From Nocardioides renjunii (GTDB taxonomy: Bacteria; Actinomycetota; Actinomycetes; Propionibacteriales; Nocardioidaceae), in assembly GCF_034661175.1 (NCBI RefSeq), contig NZ_CP141058.1:1612001-1676000 (forward strand): 64,000 nt of DNA, given 5' to 3'. Numbering within the stretch: the first letter of the stretch is position 1; every line of letters begins with the position of its first letter. Made by a program: the position numbers and the translations under genes. The notes under the pieces were generated by a model, which saw nothing but the letters and a program-made list of their open reading frames with translations, did no database searches and had not been told where the DNA came from. Positions 15,902 through 24,935 of the stretch are shown here, piece by piece.

Positions 15902-16405
15902 TCACTCGACCAGCGTGCGGGCGGGCTGGAGGTTCTGCGCCTCCACGTAGTCCTCGTCGTCGCCGCTGTAGCGGTGGCACGGACCCTGGAAGCTCATCGA
16001 CCACGTGCCCGGCGTCTTGGCCGCGAGCTGCTGGGAGAAGTCGAGCTCGACCCCGCGGCGTACGACGCTGACGTGGCCGTCGGCCTGCGTCTCGTCGTCG
16101 AAGCCCCCACCGACGAGCGCTTCACGGACGGCCTCGAGCTGGGCCGCACCGTCGCCCTCGGGAGCGGTGAGCGTCCCGCCACCCTCGAAGCGGTGCCCGA
16201 CGCCGCCGGGGCAGCTGTTCCACTTGCCGTCGACCACGGCGGTGGTGGCGCCCAGCGCGTCGCGGGCCAGCGGCACCGCCTCGTCGACGGTGTCGACGAC
16301 CTCCTGCTCGCGGGTCTTCGCGGGCACCTCGTCGCCCCCGAGGTTGCAGGCCGAGGTGGCGCCGAGGAGCGCCGCGAGCGTGAGCAGGGTGAGTGCGGTG
16401 CGCAT
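15902..16405 (-). CDS. Predicted lipoprotein of unknown function
   Basis: 167 residues from ATG 16405. The N-terminus is a lipoprotein signal peptide (MRTALTLLTLAALLGATSAC) with the lipidated cysteine at residue 20. The mature part is a single domain with two further cysteines (CPGGVGHRF and GPCHRYSGDD), probably disulfide-bonded outside the membrane. It resembles actinobacterial lipoproteins of unknown function. It lies 18 bp downstream of the DUF1023 gene on the same strand and may be the last gene of that operon. Confidence 0.75.
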   Translation of the reverse strand: MRTALTLLTLAALLGATSACNLGGDEVPAKTREQEVVDTVDEAVPLARDALGATTAVVDGKWNSCPGGVGHRFEGGGTLTAPEGDGAAQLEAVREALVGGGFDDETQADGHVSVVRRGVELDFSQQLAAKTPGTWSMSFQGPCHRYSGDDEDYVEAQNLQPARTLVE

Positions 16406-16422
16406 GGCACCCAACCTAGTTG

Positions 16423-18414
16423 TCACGGCCACCGCGGAGGCCACACGCTCTCCCACGCGTCGTCCCAGGCGTCCTGCGCGCCCTCGACCGCGTCGTCGAC
16501 ACCGTCGCGGACGCCCTCGTAGGTGTCGACGACACCGTCGCGCACGCCCTCGTAGGTCTGCACCACCCCGTCGCGCACGTCCTCGTAGGTCTCGACGACC
16601 GGCTCGACCACGTGGTGCTGCACCTCCTCGCCCGCCCAGTCGTAGAGGTAGTCGTGCGCGTCCTGGGTGCGGCCGCCGGTGTCGACGACGTCGTCGGAGT
16701 TGCCCGAGACGATGTCAGCCATGTTGGCGAGCGCGGGGTTGCCGTCGTCGAAGTAGTTGACGTGGTTCTGCATGAAGCCGGTGCTGACGAGCCCACCCGG
16801 CCCGTGGAACTCCTGGCCGTTGTCGACGCCGAAGACGTGGGCGCCGAAGTCGCTCTGCGCCGGGTCCTGGCCGAGGCCGAGACTGTCGTCCCACGAACCC
16901 GGGAGGAGGCCGTCCTCGCCGCCCAGCCACGAGACGGGGTCGTTGTCGGCGGCACCGACGAACACCTGGCCGGGCGGCATGTTGAGGTCGGAGGCGTGGT
17001 GGGCTCCCTCGCTGGCGCCCGGGCTGCCGATCAGGACCAGCGAGTCGGCGTCCATGCCGCCGACGGCAGCGTAGGACGACGTGGTGGATCCGTAGCTGTG
17101 GCCGATGACCGTCAGGTGCGGCTGGTCGCCCTCGGAGTGGGTGCTGTTGAGGCCGTCGACGAACTGCGAGAGCGCAAGTCCGCCGGCCTGCGCGTTGGCC
17201 TCGGTCACGGTGTGGCCCACGTCGCCGGCGGAGTCGCCGAGGTCCCAGGGCCACATCGACTCGGGGTTGAAGTTGGGCGAGTCGTAGCCGATCCAGGCGA
17301 TGGTCGACACGGAGCCCGGCCGGGGCGGGTCCTCGGCCAGCATGCTGTTGAGCGTCTCCTCGTAGAGGTTGAGCGCCTGCGCACCGTTCTCGTCGATCTG
17401 GGTGCCGTCCTGCATGATGCCGGGCACGTAGACCGCGGTGTGGTCGGCCGTGTCGGGGTCGCCGTAGGCCACCGCCGCGATGCCGTCGCCGCCGAAGGCG
17501 TGGGGCTGGTAGGCCATCACGAAGGCGTCGACGCCCAGGGCGGCGTACTGCGCCGAGGAGGCGTTGGCGACGGCCAGCTCGATCGACTGGGCGTTCTCCA
17601 GCCAGCGCTGCTCGGACGCGCTGAGGTCCTGTCCGGACGCCTGGAGGCCGAGGAGGTACTCGATGTCGCGCTGGACGGCGGAGGTGTTGGCCTCGTCGCG
17701 GTCGCCGGTCGGGACTCCGTTGGTGTTGCCGACCAGGTCGGGGTCGCTGATCATCAGGGCGTTGCGCTCGGCCTGGGACAGCCCGTTCCACCAGGCGTTG
17801 ACCGCGTCGGTGTCGGTGCCGAGGCGGCGCAGCTCGGCGGCCAGGGCCCCGGTGTCGACGCGGGTGGGGTCGGCCGCGGCGGTGACGCCCTCCGCGAGCT
17901 CGTCGACGGCCGCGAGCGCGCGGACCGCCGCCTGCTCGTCGGCGTCGACCCGGTCGCGCCACGCGACGAGGTCCTGGTGGTAGGAGGTGAAGCGCTGCCG
18001 CAGCGCGGACGCCTCGGCCTGCAGGGCCTCGACCTGGTCCGCGGTGGCGCCCTCGATGCGGGCGAGGAGTGCCTCCCGGTCGTCGTTGAGCCGTTGCCGG
18101 CGCTCCATCAGCTCGTCGTGCTCGGTGCGGCGCTGCCGCATCGCGGTCAGGAACGTGTCGATGGCCAGGGCGCCGCGCTCGAGGGCGGCGTGCACGACGT
18201 CGGTGTCGCCGGCGAACCGCGTGACCGCGTGGTCGGCGGCATCCGCGGCGTCACCCGCGAAGTCGTCGGGAGCACCGTTGGCACGCGCCCAGTCAGCGAC
18301 GTCGCTCACGGCGGTCGCGGCGGCGCGTACGTCGGTGAGCACCGCGCCCGACGACTCCTGCACCTCCAGCTCAGGCTCGCGCGGCAGCCAGGCCGGGACG
18401 GCGATCGTCGTCAC
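16423..18414 (-). CDS. Alpha/beta hydrolase (DUF1023) with helical N-terminus and repetitive tail
   Basis: 663 residues from GTG 18414, which overlaps the stop of the upstream gene by 4 nt; a longer frame to 19104 simply antisenses or extends through that gene. Residues ~1-230 are helical, like WXG-type secretion substrates. The DUF1023 hydrolase domain (~240-600) has the nucleophile elbow G-H-S440-Y-G-S with downstream D and H candidates. The C-terminus contains three 11-residue repeats (V-V-x-T-Y-E-x-V-R-D-G). Such hydrolases are often encoded with WXG100-like proteins in Actinobacteria and are thought to be linked to type VII secretion; substrate unknown. No signal peptide is visible. Confidence 0.82.
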   Translation of the reverse strand: MTTIAVPAWLPREPELEVQESSGAVLTDVRAAATAVSDVADWARANGAPDDFAGDAADAADHAVTRFAGDTDVVHAALERGALAIDTFLTAMRQRRTEHDELMERRQRLNDDREALLARIEGATADQVEALQAEASALRQRFTSYHQDLVAWRDRVDADEQAAVRALAAVDELAEGVTAAADPTRVDTGALAAELRRLGTDTDAVNAWWNGLSQAERNALMISDPDLVGNTNGVPTGDRDEANTSAVQRDIEYLLGLQASGQDLSASEQRWLENAQSIELAVANASSAQYAALGVDAFVMAYQPHAFGGDGIAAVAYGDPDTADHTAVYVPGIMQDGTQIDENGAQALNLYEETLNSMLAEDPPRPGSVSTIAWIGYDSPNFNPESMWPWDLGDSAGDVGHTVTEANAQAGGLALSQFVDGLNSTHSEGDQPHLTVIGHSYGSTTSSYAAVGGMDADSLVLIGSPGASEGAHHASDLNMPPGQVFVGAADNDPVSWLGGEDGLLPGSWDDSLGLGQDPAQSDFGAHVFGVDNGQEFHGPGGLVSTGFMQNHVNYFDDGNPALANMADIVSGNSDDVVDTGGRTQDAHDYLYDWAGEEVQHHVVEPVVETYEDVRDGVVQTYEGVRDGVVDTYEGVRDGVDDAVEGAQDAWDDAWESVWPPRWP
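16506..16604 (-). repeat. Three tandem 33-bp coding repeats
   Basis: Units at 16506-16538, 16539-16571 and 16572-16604 are near-identical and encode the 11-residue repeats near the C-terminus of the DUF1023 hydrolase. A more diverged unit continues towards the end of the gene. The period of 33 bp keeps the frame, so copy number could change without disrupting the protein. Confidence 0.85.
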
Positions 18415-18740
18415 GGGCCCACCGCCTCGACGGGCTGGGTGTCGCGGTCCTCCCACAGGAGGAGGCCCTGGGTGGCCTGGACGCTCTCCTGGTCGGTGAG
18501 CAGCAGGTCGTACATCGTCTGGGCGAGCGCGTCGGCGTGACCGGACGCCCGGTCGCGGAGCGCGAGGACGCGCTGCTCCCACGTCGTGAGGAACGCGTCC
18601 GCCGCGCCCTGCACGGCCGGCCCGAGGAGCGCGGGGTCGGCCTGCGCGAGGTTCTTGCGCGGGCCGTCGAGGCCCTCGGACTGCTCCTCCCAGGCGGTGC
18701 GGGCCCGGGCGAGGGTCGCGGTCCACATCTGCAGCGTCAT
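18411..18740 (-). CDS. WXG100-like helical hairpin protein
   Basis: 109 residues from ATG 18740. It is almost entirely helical (LQMWTATLARARTAWEEQSE, then ADAFLTTWEQRVLALRDRAS), with W-rich positions but no strict W-x-G turn. Size and position upstream of a DUF1023 hydrolase suggest a type VII secretion substrate or chaperone. It overlaps both neighbours by 4 nt (ATGA with the upstream gene, GTGA with the downstream), so the three genes form a tightly coupled operon. Confidence 0.65.
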   Translation of the reverse strand: MTLQMWTATLARARTAWEEQSEGLDGPRKNLAQADPALLGPAVQGAADAFLTTWEQRVLALRDRASGHADALAQTMYDLLLTDQESVQATQGLLLWEDRDTQPVEAVGP

Positions 18741-19285
18741 GACGCGACCTCCTGCACGGCGCGCACCTTGGCGGTCCGCAGGTCCAGGACCACCGAGTCG
18801 GGCCGGACGGTGGCGGCGCCCTCGAGCCCGCCGCGGCGGCGCGCGACGAGGCGGGGACGGTCGCCGGGCACGGGTCGTGCCTGCCAGCCGAGGCCGACCA
18901 GCGCGTGGCCGGTGGCGCGGAGGAGCGCGATGTTGCCACCGGTGGCGAGCGGGCCGACCACGGCGGTGCAGGAGTACCAGCTCTGCCCCCACTCGTCGGT
19001 GTGCCACCGCGCCTCGCGCACGACGGGTGCCGCCTCCGGGTCGGGGACGACCCGGGCGAGCAGGTCGTCGAGCGAGCGGTCGAGGGCGGCCGCCAGCCCG
19101 TCACGCTCGGCCGAGGTCAGCTCGGGCGCCACGGGGGCCGGCGCCGGCTGCGGCAGGACGACCACGTCGACCCCCGGGTGGAGCTCACGCAGGACACGGA
19201 GCATCGGGTCGGCCATCGCGGGGTCGGAGGAGGCCGGGTCGGTGGGCCGGTCGGGAGGGAACGCGTCAGTCGGAGGAGGCGTCAT
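18737..19285 (-). CDS. Unknown protein, first gene of the WXG/DUF1023 operon
   Basis: 182 residues. A Pro/Asp-rich N-terminus (MTPPPTDAFPPDRPTDPAS) is followed by a helix (ELTSAERDGLAAALDRSLDDL) and a beta-rich domain with WGQSWYSCTAVVGPLATGGN. I do not recognise the family. ATG 19285 follows AAGGAGG by only 2 nt, so ATG 19216 or 19204 may be the true start. Coupling by overlap to the WXG-like gene suggests a shared role at the cell envelope; it could be a chaperone-like partner. Confidence 0.6.
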   Translation of the reverse strand: MTPPPTDAFPPDRPTDPASSDPAMADPMLRVLRELHPGVDVVVLPQPAPAPVAPELTSAERDGLAAALDRSLDDLLARVVPDPEAAPVVREARWHTDEWGQSWYSCTAVVGPLATGGNIALLRATGHALVGLGWQARPVPGDRPRLVARRRGGLEGAATVRPDSVVLDLRTAKVRAVQEVAS

Positions 19286-19370
19286 GACCTCCTTCCTTCC
19301 GCTGCGAGGGCCTCCTCAAACCCGGGAGGCCGCTCCTGTGGAAGGAGGTCGACGCAGGACGGGCGCAGGG

Positions 19371-20555
19371 TCAGCGCGGCGACACCCTCAGCACCCGGTC
19401 GCCGGTGCCGTTGTCGGTGGTGAGGAGGAGGTCGCCGTCGCGCGTGGACGTGACCGAGCGCAGCCGGCCCAGGCGGGCCAGCCGCGCGGGCCGGACCACG
19501 GAGACGAGCTCGCCGGTGGCGTCGAACCGCATGAAGAGCACCTCCGAGCCCTTGAGCGCGGCCACCGCGAGCGTGCCCTCGAGCGGGCCCCACTGGGCGC
19601 CGCGGACCCAGGCCGCGCCGGACGTCGCGATGGTCGGGTCACCGGAGGACCAGGCCGCCTCCTGCTGCACACCGGGCAGCGACTGGTCGGTCATCGGGAC
19701 GGACTCGTCGTAGCCCGGTCCCGGGTTCCAGCCGTAGTCGCCGCCGGCGACGAGCAGGTTGACCTCGTCGTCGCGGTAGCTGCCGTGCTCGACCGACCAC
19801 AGCGAGCCGTCGTCGCGCTGCGCGAGCCCCTGCACGTTGCGGTGGCCGTAGGTCCACACGAAGCGGCGGGGCGACGCGGCCGAGGCGAAGGGGTTGTCGG
19901 CCATCGGCGCACCCGTACGACGGTGCACGCGCAGCACCTTGCCGCCCAGCGAGTCCAAGTCGCGCGGGTTCGTGCTCACGGCGGCGTCGCCGGTACCGAC
20001 GAGGAGGCCGTCGCCCTCGCGCTCGAGCAGGAGACGGCAGCCGCCGTGGCGGCCGCTGCTCGCCGGGAGGCCGGCGAGCACGACCCGGCGCTGCGACAGC
20101 CGGCGCCAGGCCGCGTCGGCTCGCCAGCGCGTCACCCGGACCTCGTTGCGTCCGCCGGACCTCGCGCCGTGGCAGGCCCAGACGGTCCGGGAGCCGGCGT
20201 CGACGGCCAGCGACAGCAGCCCCGTCTCCCCGGAGACCCACACCAGGCGCGACAGGTCAGCCAGGGTGCGCCGCTGCCCGCCGCGTACGACGCTGATCCG
20301 GGCGCGGTCGCGCTCGGAGACGAGCACCCGCCCGCCGGTCGCCTGCTGGACGTCCCAGGGGTGCTCGAGACCGCGGGCGACGGTGCGCACGCGGAGCCGA
20401 GGTGCCTGGGCGAGCGGACGGTCCGGTGCCGCCTGCACGGCCGTGGGCCGGGACGGACCCGGGTCGGCGCCCGAGGGCGGCGGGCCGGTGAGCAGGCCGA
20501 CGGCGAGGGCGGCGACGGACACGGACAGCGAGGTGGTGCGAAGAGGGGTGCGCAC
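19371..20555 (-). CDS. Secreted PQQ-dependent sugar dehydrogenase homologue
   Basis: 394 residues from GTG 20555. A signal peptide (LSVSVAALAVGLLTG then an A-D-P cleavage region) leads to a six-bladed beta-propeller of the soluble glucose/aldose dehydrogenase family: GLEHPWDVQQATGGRVLVSE, the R-H-G-G-C-R segment, GHRNVQGLAQ and the VNLLVAGGDYGWN motif. Family members oxidise sugars with PQQ. No PQQ synthesis gene is in the window, and many actinobacterial homologues have no proven activity, so the reaction is uncertain. It stands alone between the WXG operon and a GNAT gene. Confidence 0.85.
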   Translation of the reverse strand: MRTPLRTTSLSVSVAALAVGLLTGPPPSGADPGPSRPTAVQAAPDRPLAQAPRLRVRTVARGLEHPWDVQQATGGRVLVSERDRARISVVRGGQRRTLADLSRLVWVSGETGLLSLAVDAGSRTVWACHGARSGGRNEVRVTRWRADAAWRRLSQRRVVLAGLPASSGRHGGCRLLLEREGDGLLVGTGDAAVSTNPRDLDSLGGKVLRVHRRTGAPMADNPFASAASPRRFVWTYGHRNVQGLAQRDDGSLWSVEHGSYRDDEVNLLVAGGDYGWNPGPGYDESVPMTDQSLPGVQQEAAWSSGDPTIATSGAAWVRGAQWGPLEGTLAVAALKGSEVLFMRFDATGELVSVVRPARLARLGRLRSVTSTRDGDLLLTTDNGTGDRVLRVSPR

Positions 20556-20612
20556 GTCCGGGACGCTACTGGGGCCCGCGCCCGATGGGAATGATCGGAG
20601 GGGTGGACGGGA

Positions 20613-21500
20613 CTACCCGGACACTGGTCGGGCGAGCTGCACGCCCACCCGGGTCGTGGCGTAGCCGAGGCGGGTGTTGAGGGCGCGCATCGCGGCGTTG
20701 CCGTCCTGGGTCCAGGTGTAGACCTCGTCGATCCCGTGCTCGGCCGCCCACGCCAGGGCCCGCAGCTTGAGGTGGACCGCCAGGCCGCGCCCTCGCCAGT
20801 CCCGGCGCACGGCCGTGAGCCCGTTCTCGGCCCGGGTCGGCTGGTCGGGGTCGCGGCCCAGGCCCGCGCAGGCCACGACCTCCCCGTCGTCGAGCGCGAG
20901 GAACATCGGGTCGGCCAGCCAGTCGCGTGCCCAGCGCTCCGGGCTGACGTCGAGGGGTGTGTCCACGGCGAAGTCGGACAGCGCCTCGAGCCCGAACCGC
21001 TCGTACGACGCCTCCCACAGCCCGGGTCGCTCCTGCGCCGTCACCACCTCGACGCCGTCCGGGGCGGGAGCCTGCGGGACGGGCCCGGCGATGCGGTAGG
21101 TCTGCTCGACCTCACGGTTGACCTCCTCGAACCCGAAGCGGTGCGCGAAGGCGAGCGCACCGTCGTCGTCGGCCCCGGCGCGGAGCACGGGCAGGCCCAG
21201 GTCGGCGACGTGCTGGGTGAGCCGCTCGAGCAGCGCCGTGCCGATGCCTTGACGGCGATGGGCCTCGAGCACGCGCGGGCTCACCGAGCCACCGCCGGCG
21301 AGGTCCGAGCGCTGCGCGAGGCCGTGGCCGACCACCACACCGTCGACCCGGGCGAGGAGCAGGAGCCGGTCCGGGGTGTCGCCCTCCCGCAGCTCGGCGA
21401 GGGACTGCGTGCGCTCGTAGGGCAGGACCGCGATGCGGACCTGTCGCCACGCCTCGTGGTCGGCGTCGCTGACGCAGCGGGTGATCTCGAGCTCGGGCAT
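20613..21500 (-). CDS. Tandem GNAT acetyltransferase
   Basis: 295 residues with two GNAT folds. The first (~1-140) has the acetyl-CoA loop in VSPRVLEAHRRQGIGTALLE; the second (~150-290) has GLTAVRRDWRGRGLAVHLKL and ALNTRLGYATTR. Double-GNAT proteins include mycothiol synthase (MshD), but key MshD features cannot be confirmed here, so substrate is left open. ATG 21500 is the first in frame. The gene is divergent from nadE. Confidence 0.85.
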   Translation of the reverse strand: MPELEITRCVSDADHEAWRQVRIAVLPYERTQSLAELREGDTPDRLLLLARVDGVVVGHGLAQRSDLAGGGSVSPRVLEAHRRQGIGTALLERLTQHVADLGLPVLRAGADDDGALAFAHRFGFEEVNREVEQTYRIAGPVPQAPAPDGVEVVTAQERPGLWEASYERFGLEALSDFAVDTPLDVSPERWARDWLADPMFLALDDGEVVACAGLGRDPDQPTRAENGLTAVRRDWRGRGLAVHLKLRALAWAAEHGIDEVYTWTQDGNAAMRALNTRLGYATTRVGVQLARPVSG

Positions 21501-21598
21501 CCCTGCACGGTAGGCGCGCGCCCCGCGGCCCGTCGCGAGGTTTTCCGCGACCCGGGTGGCCGGACCGCCGTGTCCGCGCCGTTCCCTAGAGTGAGGAC

Positions 21599-23641
21599 GT
21601 GGACTTCTACTCCGCCTACGCGCAGGGCTTCGCCCGCATCGCCGCCGTGACCCTGCCGGTGCACCTCGCCGATCCCGCCGCCAACGCCGCCACCGTCATC
21701 GAGCAGGCCCGCGCCTGCCACGACGACCACGTCGCCGTCGCGGTGTTCCCCGAGCTGGGCCTGACCGGCTACTCCGTCGACGACCTCTTCCTCCAGGACA
21801 CGCTGCTCGAGGCGGTGCAGGAGGCGATCGCCGAGATCGCGGAGGCCAGTGCCGACCTGATGACCGCCCTCGTCGTCGGTGCGCCGCTCGTGCAGGGCAA
21901 CCGCGTCTACAACTGCGCGGTGGTCGTGCACCGCGGGTCCGTCCTGGGCGTCGCCCCGAAGTCCTACCTGCCCAACTACCGCGAGTTCTACGAGCGCCGC
22001 TGGTTCGCCCCCGGCGACGACCGCGAGCTCGAGTGGATCACCGTCGCCGGCCAGGACGTGCGCTTCGGCCCGGACCTGATCTTCCGGTGCCTCGACGTGC
22101 CGGGCCTCGACCTGCACGTCGAGGTCTGCGAGGACCTGTGGGTGCCCGTGCCGCCCAGCGCCGAGGCCGCGCTCGCCGGCGCGACGGTGCTGGCCAACCT
22201 GAGCGGGTCGCCGATCACGGTCGCCCGCGCCGAGGACCGTCGGCTGCTGGTGCGCAGTGCCAGCTCGCGGTGCGCGGCGGCGTACGTCTATGCCGCGGCG
22301 GGCCAGGGCGAGTCCACCACCGACCTCAGCTGGGACGGCCAGACGATGGTCTACGAGTGCGGCTCGCTGCTCGGCGAGAGCGAGCGCTTCCCCGACGGGC
22401 CTCGCCGCACCGTCGTCGACGTCGACCTCGACCTCGTGCGTCAGGAGCGGCTGCGACAGGTCACGTTCGACGACAACCGGCGCACGCACGCCGAGCGCGT
22501 CCAGCGCTTCCGCGACGTCGAGTGGGAGCTCGACCCGCCGGCCGGCGACATCGGGCTGCTGCGCAAGGTGGACCGCTATCCCTTCGTCCCCGACGACCCC
22601 GAGCGCCTCGCGCTCGACTGCTACGAGGCCTACAACATCCAGGTGTCCGGCCTCGAGCAGCGGCTGAGCTCCATCGGCTCGCCCCAGGCCGTCATCGGCG
22701 TCAGCGGCGGCCTCGACTCCACCCACGCGCTGATCGTGGCGTGCAAGGCGATGGATCGGCTCGGACGCCCGCGCAGCGACGTGCTGGCCTTCACCATGCC
22801 GGGCTTCGCGACCGGGTCGACCACCAAGGCGTACGCCACCCGGCTCTCCGAGGCGCTCGGCGTGACCTTCGAGGAGATCGACATCCGCCCGGCGGCCGAG
22901 CAGATGCTGGCCGACCTCGGCCACGCGTACGCCCGAGGCGAGAAGCTCTACGACGTCACCTTCGAGAACGTGCAGGCCGGGCTCCGCTACGACTACCTCT
23001 TCCGCCTGGCCAACCAGCGCGGCGGCATCGTCGTCGGCACCGGTGACCTCTCCGAGCTCGCCCTCGGCTGGTGCACCTACGGCGTGGGCGACCAGATGTC
23101 GCACTACACGGTCAACGCGGGGGTCCCCAAGACCCTGGTGCAGCACCTGATCCGCTGGGTGATCAGCCACGGGGAGTTCGGCGCCGAGACCAACGAGGTG
23201 CTGCGCGAGATCCTGGCGCAGGAGATCACGCCCGAGCTGATCCCGATCGAGGAGGGCAAGAAGCCGCAGGCGACGGAGGACTCGGTCGGCCCCTACAACC
23301 TGCAGGACTTCACGCTCGCGCTCGTCGTGCGCCACGGCTTCCGGCCGCGCAAGATCGCCTTCCTCGCCTGGCACGCGTGGAAGGACATCGACGCGGGGGA
23401 GTGGCCTCCTGGCTTCCCGGCCGACGCGCGGGTCGCCTACCAGCTCGAGGACATCCGCAGCTGGCTCGAGGTCTTCGTCAAGCGCTTCTTCGCCAACCAG
23501 TTCAAGCGGTCGGCGCTGCCCAACGGCCCGAAGGTCAGCCCCAGCGGCACGATGAGCCCGCGCGGCGACTGGCGGATGCCCAGCGACGCCAAGGGCACCG
23601 CGTGGCTGGCCGAGATCGAGCGGGACGTGCCGGTCGCCTGA
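21599..23641 (+). CDS. nadE: Glutamine-dependent NAD+ synthetase
   Basis: 680 residues, the length of the actinobacterial two-domain enzyme. It amidates nicotinic acid adenine dinucleotide to NAD+. The N-terminal nitrilase-type glutaminase has E52 ([10 protein letters not shown]), K121 ([14 protein letters not shown]) and C177 (HVEVCEDLW). The C-terminal synthetase has the ATP loop [14 protein letters not shown] and the [16 protein letters not shown] motif. Start GTG 21599 gives [16 protein letters not shown], the usual N-terminus. A strong hairpin follows the stop codon at 23655-23686. Confidence 0.97.
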   Translation: MDFYSAYAQGFARIAAVTLPVHLADPAANAATVIEQARACHDDHVAVAVFPELGLTGYSVDDLFLQDTLLEAVQEAIAEIAEASADLMTALVVGAPLVQGNRVYNCAVVVHRGSVLGVAPKSYLPNYREFYERRWFAPGDDRELEWITVAGQDVRFGPDLIFRCLDVPGLDLHVEVCEDLWVPVPPSAEAALAGATVLANLSGSPITVARAEDRRLLVRSASSRCAAAYVYAAAGQGESTTDLSWDGQTMVYECGSLLGESERFPDGPRRTVVDVDLDLVRQERLRQVTFDDNRRTHAERVQRFRDVEWELDPPAGDIGLLRKVDRYPFVPDDPERLALDCYEAYNIQVSGLEQRLSSIGSPQAVIGVSGGLDSTHALIVACKAMDRLGRPRSDVLAFTMPGFATGSTTKAYATRLSEALGVTFEEIDIRPAAEQMLADLGHAYARGEKLYDVTFENVQAGLRYDYLFRLANQRGGIVVGTGDLSELALGWCTYGVGDQMSHYTVNAGVPKTLVQHLIRWVISHGEFGAETNEVLREILAQEITPELIPIEEGKKPQATEDSVGPYNLQDFTLALVVRHGFRPRKIAFLAWHAWKDIDAGEWPPGFPADARVAYQLEDIRSWLEVFVKRFFANQFKRSALPNGPKVSPSGTMSPRGDWRMPSDAKGTAWLAEIERDVPVA

Positions 23642-23654
23642 CGCAGCGGTGCGG

Positions 23655-23686
23655 GAGCCACCTTCTCGCCGCCCGAAAGGTGGCTC
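23655..23686 (+). terminator. Hairpin after nadE
   Basis: A perfect 10-bp inverted repeat (GAGCCACCTT ... AAGGTGGCTC, 12-nt loop) begins 14 bp after the nadE stop codon. It lacks a U-tract, as is common for high-GC actinobacteria, and is a likely terminator. Confidence 0.6.
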
Positions 23687-23704
23687 ACCCACGGCTCGGA
23701 GGTC

Positions 23705-23990
23705 GTACGCCGCACCGGCGGTGAGTGACGCAGCTTTCTTGCCCGCAGAACCTGCCTCACTCACCGCTCGGAGGCCCTACGCCGCACCGGCGGTGAGTGA
23801 CGCAGCTTTCCTGCCCGCAGAACCTGCCTCACTCACCGCTCCAGAGGTCGTACGCCGCACCGGCGGTGAGTGACGCAGCTTTCTTGCCCGCAGAACCTGC
23901 CTCACTCACCGCTCGGAGGTCGTACGCCGCACCGGCGGTGAGTGACGCAGCTTTCCTGCCCGCAGAACCTGCCTCACTCACCGCTCCAGC
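23705..23990. repeat. Four tandem ~72-bp hairpin repeats in the nadE downstream region
   Basis: Copies begin at 23705, 23777, 23850 and 23922 (spacing 72, 73, 72) and are nearly identical, differing mainly at a few bases near the unit junction. Each unit contains a perfect 10-bp inverted repeat CGGTGAGTGA / TCACTCACCG around a loop of about 28 nt, so each can fold into a hairpin and neighbouring units can also pair with each other. The stretch 23642-24092 contains no gene. The repeat is not a CRISPR because there are no unique spacers. Function unknown; see findings. Confidence 0.9.
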
Positions 23991-24092
23991 AGCCTTTGCC
24001 TGCCCTTAGCACCGGGCTGGAGCGGGGTTAGCCGCTCCTGCATGAGCCTTCCTGTCATGACGCCGAGCGGCGTCGGACGACGAGGAGGAATC

Positions 24093-24476
24093 GTGCAGAA
24101 GAAGGCAGTCATCGGCGGCGCGGCCGCAGCAGCGGTCGTGGTCGGTCTCGGAGCCTGGTGGGCGGTCGACAGCCAGGTCGAGGCCCAGACGTCGGAGCAC
24201 GGCACGTGCGGCGGCGCCACCTGGGAGCTCAGCGCCGAGGCCGAGGACGACGGCACCGAGGTGAGCGCCGAGCTGCAGTCCGCCGGCCCCGGCGAGGAGT
24301 GGCAGGTCGAGCTGTCCCGCGACGACGCGTCGCTGCTGGCCGGCTCCCGCACCACGGACGAGGACGGCGAGATCGACGTCGACGCCTACAGCTCGGGCAC
24401 CCCCGGCGACGCCACCTGGACCGTCACCTTCACCCCCGCCGAGGGCGAGGCCTGCACGGCCACCCTCGGCGCCTGA
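24093..24476 (+). CDS. Exported protein, paralogue of the next gene
   Basis: 127 residues from GTG 24093 (GAGGAGGA just upstream). A hydrophobic N-terminal segment (AVIGGAAAAAVVVGLGAWWA) is a signal anchor or signal peptide. The mature domain has two cysteines, in HGTCGGATWEL and GEACTATLGA, likely forming a disulfide, and a small all-beta pattern (EEWQVELSRDD, GDATWTVTFTPAEG). It shares this layout with the following gene, 52 bp downstream, and the two probably arose by duplication. Function unknown. Confidence 0.75.
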   Translation: MQKKAVIGGAAAAAVVVGLGAWWAVDSQVEAQTSEHGTCGGATWELSAEAEDDGTEVSAELQSAGPGEEWQVELSRDDASLLAGSRTTDEDGEIDVDAYSSGTPGDATWTVTFTPAEGEACTATLGA

Positions 24477-24528
24477 GCCGCCTGAGCACCGACCCCAGCT
24501 CCACCCACCCCAACCGAGGAGAACAGCC

Positions 24529-24909
24529 ATGAACAAGACCCTGATCGCCGGCGCCGCCCTGGCCGCCACCGCAGCTGCCGGCACGACCGTCCTGGTCGCC
24601 GCCCCCGCCAGCGCCGACGTGGAGCGCCGCGGCACCTGCGCCGGCGCGACGTTCGAGCTCAACGTCGACCGCGAGCGCGGCGGCTTCGAGGTCGACGCCG
24701 ACATCGACCGCGCCCGCGCGGGCAGCGAGTGGCGCGTGGCGATCCGCCACGACGGCAAGGTCGCGACCTCACGGGTGCTCACGGCGGACGACGAGGGCGA
24801 GCTCGACCTCGACACCTTCCGTCGCAACACCGCGGGCTCGGACACGTTCACGCTGTCGGTCACCCCGGCCGGTGGCTCGACGTGCTCGGTGAAGGTCACC
24901 CTCCGCTGA
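24529..24909 (+). CDS. Secreted protein, paralogue of the previous gene
   Basis: 126 residues with a clear signal peptide ending A-P-A-S-A near residue 28. The mature part repeats the pattern of its neighbour: GTCAGATFELNVDRERGGFE, SEWRVAIRHDGKV, an acidic D-D-E-G-E-L-D-L-D turn, and TLSVTPAGGSTCSVKVTL. The two cysteines are conserved. An extracellular beta-sandwich with one disulfide is the likely fold. GAGGAG lies 8 nt before ATG 24529. The gene converges with the histidine kinase gene. Function unknown. Confidence 0.78.
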   Translation: MNKTLIAGAALAATAAAGTTVLVAAPASADVERRGTCAGATFELNVDRERGGFEVDADIDRARAGSEWRVAIRHDGKVATSRVLTADDEGELDLDTFRRNTAGSDTFTLSVTPAGGSTCSVKVTLR

Positions 24910-24935
24910 GCCGCCCCGACGGGCCGGAGCCTGGG

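Noticed and set aside
16423..19104. 893-residue DUF1023 protein
   Set aside because: The N-terminal 230 residues overlap the WXG-like and first operon genes; GTG 18414 has a 4-nt overlap typical of the operon.
21281..23764. 827-residue frame on the minus strand
   Set aside because: It is antisense to nadE, whose active-site motifs are intact; composition is a codon-bias shadow of a GC-rich gene.
23705..23990. CRISPR array
   Set aside because: The 72-bp units repeat end to end with no unique spacers and each has a long internal inverted repeat.
23649..24009. 24-residue tandem-repeat protein
   Set aside because: The frame reads through the repeats only because the period is 72 bp; one spacing is 73 bp and there is no ribosome site.
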